A stretch of 64,000 nt of DNA from CBDCFV01 sp965261795 (lineage in GTDB: Bacteria > Chloroflexota > Dehalococcoidia > Lucifugimonadales > UBA3495), in the NCBI GenBank assembly GCA_965261795.1, contig OZ253476.1, positions 4,464,001 through 4,528,000 of the forward strand, read 5' to 3'. The notes below the pieces were generated by a model that made no database searches, was not told where the DNA came from, and saw only the letters and a list, made by a program, of their open reading frames with translations. The translations under genes were made by a program, and so were the position numbers. The number at the start of each line of letters is the position of its first letter. Position 1 is the first letter of the stretch. Of the stretch, positions 61,391 through 64,000 are shown in pieces.

Positions 61391-62398
61391 ATGGAACTTG
61401 ACCGCGAGACTCTATTGAAGCTCTATACCACCATGGCCACCATTCGAAATTTCGAGGAGCGGGGCATCCCCGAGACCGGGCAACGCCGCATGTCCGGGTC
61501 TGTCCACTCTTCAGCGGGCCAGGAAGCTGTGCCCACGGGGGTATGCGCCCACCTGTCCGAAAACGATTATATCGGCAGCACCCACCGCGGCCACGGCCAT
61601 TGCATCGCCAAAGGAGTTGACCCCAAGGCGATGATGGCCGAGTTGTTCGGCAGGACCACCGGCCCCAACAAGGGCAAGGGCGGCTCGATGCACATCGCCG
61701 ATATGAGCAAAGGGATGCTGGGCACCAATGGCGTAGTTGCCGCCAGCGTCCCCTTGGCGGTGGGAGCAGCCCTGACGTCGAAGCTCAAAAACCTGGGCCG
61801 GGTTGCGGTCGCCTTTTTCGGCGACGGCGGCGCCAACCAAGGCATTCTCCACGAATCGATGAACTTAGCGTCCGTATGGAAGCTCCCTGTCATTTTCTGC
61901 TGTGAAAACAACGGCTACGCCGAGTCCACGCCCGTTGAGTACGCGCTGTCGGTGGCCAACGTGTCCGACCGCGCCCCCGGTTACAACATGCCCGGTTTTA
62001 ACGTTGACGGCATGGATGTATTCGCCGTGTACGACGCCGCCGGTCAAGCGGTTGCGCGGGCCAGGGCCGGAGAGGGTCCGTCCCTGCTGGAGTGCCGGAC
62101 CTACCGGTACTATGGCCATACGGTCTTCGATAACCCCCTGTCATATCGGACCCGTGAAGAAGAGGAGCATTGGCGGAAAAGGGACCCTCTGCTCCAGTTC
62201 CGTAACGCTGTCCTTCCCTTGGGTGAAATCACAGCCGAAGAGCTGGACCAGATCGATAAAGAAGCCGCCAACCTGATGGAAGAAGCAATCCAGTTCGCGG
62301 ACGCGAGCGATTGGCCGGAACCGCTGGAGATCTACGAAGACGTTTACGTCAACTATTCGACCGACCTCTTGAGGCGCGGCACCAATATGGAAGTGTAA
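61391..62398 (+). CDS. Thiamine-dependent dehydrogenase E1 component, alpha subunit
   Basis: 335 residues. STHRGHGHCIAKG, NKGKGGSMHI and the TPP motif FFGDGGANQGILHE...CENNGYAES, then YRYYGHT. Matches pyruvate or acetoin dehydrogenase E1 alpha. Beta, E2 and E3 genes are not next to it, which is unusual; the next gene is a methylase. GGGAGGG precedes ATG 61391. Confidence 0.9.
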   Translation: MELDRETLLKLYTTMATIRNFEERGIPETGQRRMSGSVHSSAGQEAVPTGVCAHLSENDYIGSTHRGHGHCIAKGVDPKAMMAELFGRTTGPNKGKGGSMHIADMSKGMLGTNGVVAASVPLAVGAALTSKLKNLGRVAVAFFGDGGANQGILHESMNLASVWKLPVIFCCENNGYAESTPVEYALSVANVSDRAPGYNMPGFNVDGMDVFAVYDAAGQAVARARAGEGPSLLECRTYRYYGHTVFDNPLSYRTREEEEHWRKRDPLLQFRNAVLPLGEITAEELDQIDKEAANLMEEAIQFADASDWPEPLEIYEDVYVNYSTDLLRRGTNMEV

Positions 62399-62414
62399 AC
62401 AGAGGGCGCGGACA

Positions 62415-64000
62415 GTGTTGGAAGAACCCCAACTGAACGGGCGCATTGCCAGCGTCATCAACAAGCTGACCGACTCGGCTGGCTGGCAGGCCCGTGAAGA
62501 ACTGCGGAGGGCCTTGCGCGGACCGAAAACCAAGCCGGATGTGCTGATTACCCGCGCAGGCGGCCCGCCCATAGTGCTGGAAACCGAGTACCCGCCGGCA
62601 GCAACGGTGGCCGACGACTGTATGAAAAGCATCGGCCGCGAACTCGATCCGGTGGTCGCAGACGCCGCCGGCAAGGTCAGCGCTGTTATCGCCATCCGCG
62701 CCACGGAAGAGTTACATCAATGCGCCACCGGCGACGATGCCCAGCGGTTGCTGGAAGACGGCCACGAGATCGAGTATGCCGTCTATCAGGGCACGGCCCA
62801 AGAGCAGACCCGGTTCCCCCAATCCGGGTTTATCAAGGGAAACATCCGGGACCTGGTCGACTTCATCCGTCCCGCAGCGGAACCGCAGGACACCATTGAC
62901 CGGGCCACCGAGGTTTTCGAGTATGGCGTGGCTGACGTCGCCATCCTGATACAGGGTTGCGCCCGGCATACCGGCATCGGCGAAGCCATCGGGACCGAAC
63001 TGCGCCAGCAGTGGCCGGCCTATCCTGAAAAAGAGCCTGTCAAACCCGATGAGATAAAGCAGGAAAAGGCCGACCAGAACGCCCGCGAGCAGACGGCCAA
63101 GATGACCGCCGCTATGCTGATAAACGCCTTGTCCTTTCAGCAGAACCTAGCCGGATTCTCCGCCGAGGTCGAAGTTGACGGGCGCAAAGAAACCCACACC
63201 ATCAAAAGCCTGGGGCAAGTCCGCCAAGCTACCGGCGGTCTGCATCCCGACGATGTAATCGCCGAGTGGGACAATATACTGTCCATCAACTACTGGCCGA
63301 TATTCCACATCGCCAAGAAACTCCTGCTGCTTATCCCACCCACTACCGCCGCCCGGCTGCTGGACGAGATGGCCAAAACCGCCAATACGATACAAGACGC
63401 CATCAAGCAGAACGACGTTGCCGGTACGGTATTCCAAAGACTGATTGCCGACCGGCAAACGTTGGCTACTTACTACACCCGCCCGGAAAGCACCACCCTG
63501 GCAGCCTATCTGGCCGTGCCGGACAGCCTGGACTGGGCAGATCCCGAAACGCTGAAGAATTACCGCATCGCCGACTACGCCTGCGGCTCTGGCGGGCTGG
63601 TGCTGGCCGCATACCAACGGGCTAGGGAACTGCATCGCAATCACGGCGGCAACCCCGACAGCGTACACGCCTATATGATGGAGAACAGCCTCACCGCCTG
63701 CGACATAATGCCCGCCGCCGTGCATCTGACCTCATCCCTGCTGTCGTCGGTGGCGCCCCGGGAGCGCTACACCGGAACCCGCAACGTGCTTTATCCCTTT
63801 GGCGGCACGAGAGAAGTGGACAACAAGGGAAAACCCATCGTGGACATCGGGTCGCTGGAACTGCTTGACCTCAATACCACCAGACACCAAGCGGTTCTGC
63901 CGTTGAACCAGCAGATGACGTTGGGCGCGACCCAGGAACGCCGGGCCATTGAAGTGGATATGGCCCCGCTCAGCCAGTCCCTGGTGATAATGAACCCGCC
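62415..64000 (+). CDS. N6-adenine DNA methylase with nuclease-like N-terminus (3' end beyond window)
   Basis: 528 codons visible from GTG 62415, open at the right edge. YYTRPESTTLAAYL, AdoMet motif ADYACGSGGLVLAAY and, at the last codons, VIMNPP (start of NPPY/F) show an N6-adenine methylase of the type I/IIG kind. Residues about 40-75 (KPDVLITRAGGPPIVLETEY) resemble a PD-(D/E)xK nuclease strand pair, but the final Lys is Glu, so nuclease activity is uncertain. A Lys/Glu-rich helix near 215 separates the two parts. A weak ribosome site precedes it, 16 bases after the E1 alpha stop. Confidence 0.7.
   Translation, partial: MLEEPQLNGRIASVINKLTDSAGWQAREELRRALRGPKTKPDVLITRAGGPPIVLETEYPPAATVADDCMKSIGRELDPVVADAAGKVSAVIAIRATEELHQCATGDDAQRLLEDGHEIEYAVYQGTAQEQTRFPQSGFIKGNIRDLVDFIRPAAEPQDTIDRATEVFEYGVADVAILIQGCARHTGIGEAIGTELRQQWPAYPEKEPVKPDEIKQEKADQNAREQTAKMTAAMLINALSFQQNLAGFSAEVEVDGRKETHTIKSLGQVRQATGGLHPDDVIAEWDNILSINYWPIFHIAKKLLLLIPPTTAARLLDEMAKTANTIQDAIKQNDVAGTVFQRLIADRQTLATYYTRPESTTLAAYLAVPDSLDWADPETLKNYRIADYACGSGGLVLAAYQRARELHRNHGGNPDSVHAYMMENSLTACDIMPAAVHLTSSLLSSVAPRERYTGTRNVLYPFGGTREVDNKGKPIVDIGSLELLDLNTTRHQAVLPLNQQMTLGATQERRAIEVDMAPLSQSLVIMNP

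Overview
The window looks like one contiguous piece of a moderately GC-rich bacterial chromosome. Gene content and order (dprA-topA-xerC, FtsH with HflK/HflC, type I and type II glutamine synthetases, two-subunit 2-oxoacid:ferredoxin oxidoreductase, abundant SDR, HpcH and FAH enzymes, many toxin-antitoxin pairs) suggest a Chloroflexota bacterium of the Dehalococcoidia/SAR202 kind. That placement is inferred from memory of such genomes; no rRNA or tRNA gene is visible to test it. Many genes start with TTG or GTG and neighbours often overlap by 1-11 bases.

Layout. 1-5790 (minus): a compact run dprA-topA-xerC-aroQ-M24 peptidase. 5950-7016: an HTH-NYN ribonuclease-like regulator with an array of half-sites in front of it. 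7174-10108: promoter, korA-korB and a strong terminator. 10201-13702 (minus): a HEPN/PaREP1-like protein and a cytochrome c maturation operon ccmABCDE whose CcmE has the CxxxY heme motif. 13908-17589: an SDR, a helix-hairpin-helix DNA glycosylase, a membrane-protein gene broken by one in-frame TGA, and a zinc alcohol dehydrogenase. 17611-24691 (minus): a probable defence module of GIY-YIG protein, DUF1156 DNA methylase and DUF499 ATPase with a Swt1-type HEPN domain. It is interrupted by an oppositely oriented GxxExxY nuclease-like gene bracketed by TTGCGTC-type repeats. 25327-29847: a dienelactone hydrolase gene between two copies of a ~54-bp repeat, a FAH-family hydrolase, a Panacea antitoxin with a MazF-like partner, and an SDR. 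29947-37491: a cytosolic-looking binding protein with a FIST sensor protein, a Tag-like glycosylase, a methyltransferase, an aminotransferase, HepT-MntA, a sugar-phosphate isomerase and a HigBA locus whose toxin is frameshifted. 37760-43500: ligA-pth, a metalloprotease and an oxidoreductase.

43536-48000 is a nitrogen-assimilation block: glnA, glnII, an unannotated 27-residue membrane peptide and amtB. Upstream of both amtB and the peptide-glnII unit are 5-bp half-sites phased every 11 bp, the layout expected for a GlnR/OmpR-family regulator. 48222-49369 holds three DsrE-family sulfur-relay genes. 49668-55211 is ftsH-hflK-hflC, where hflK carries an unusual ~210-residue duplicated insert. 55216-62398 holds an aldolase, sucCD (with a palindrome over its -10), gatB, secG, a SAM hydrolase and a pyruvate dehydrogenase E1 alpha gene. 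The right edge cuts through an N6-adenine methylase that may be fused to a nuclease-like domain.

Together, korAB, sucCD, the E1 alpha gene and the cytochrome c maturation genes point to a respiring heterotroph. The accessory content is dominated by small conflict systems: a methylase/ATPase module, four TA or TA-like loci and a second methylase.
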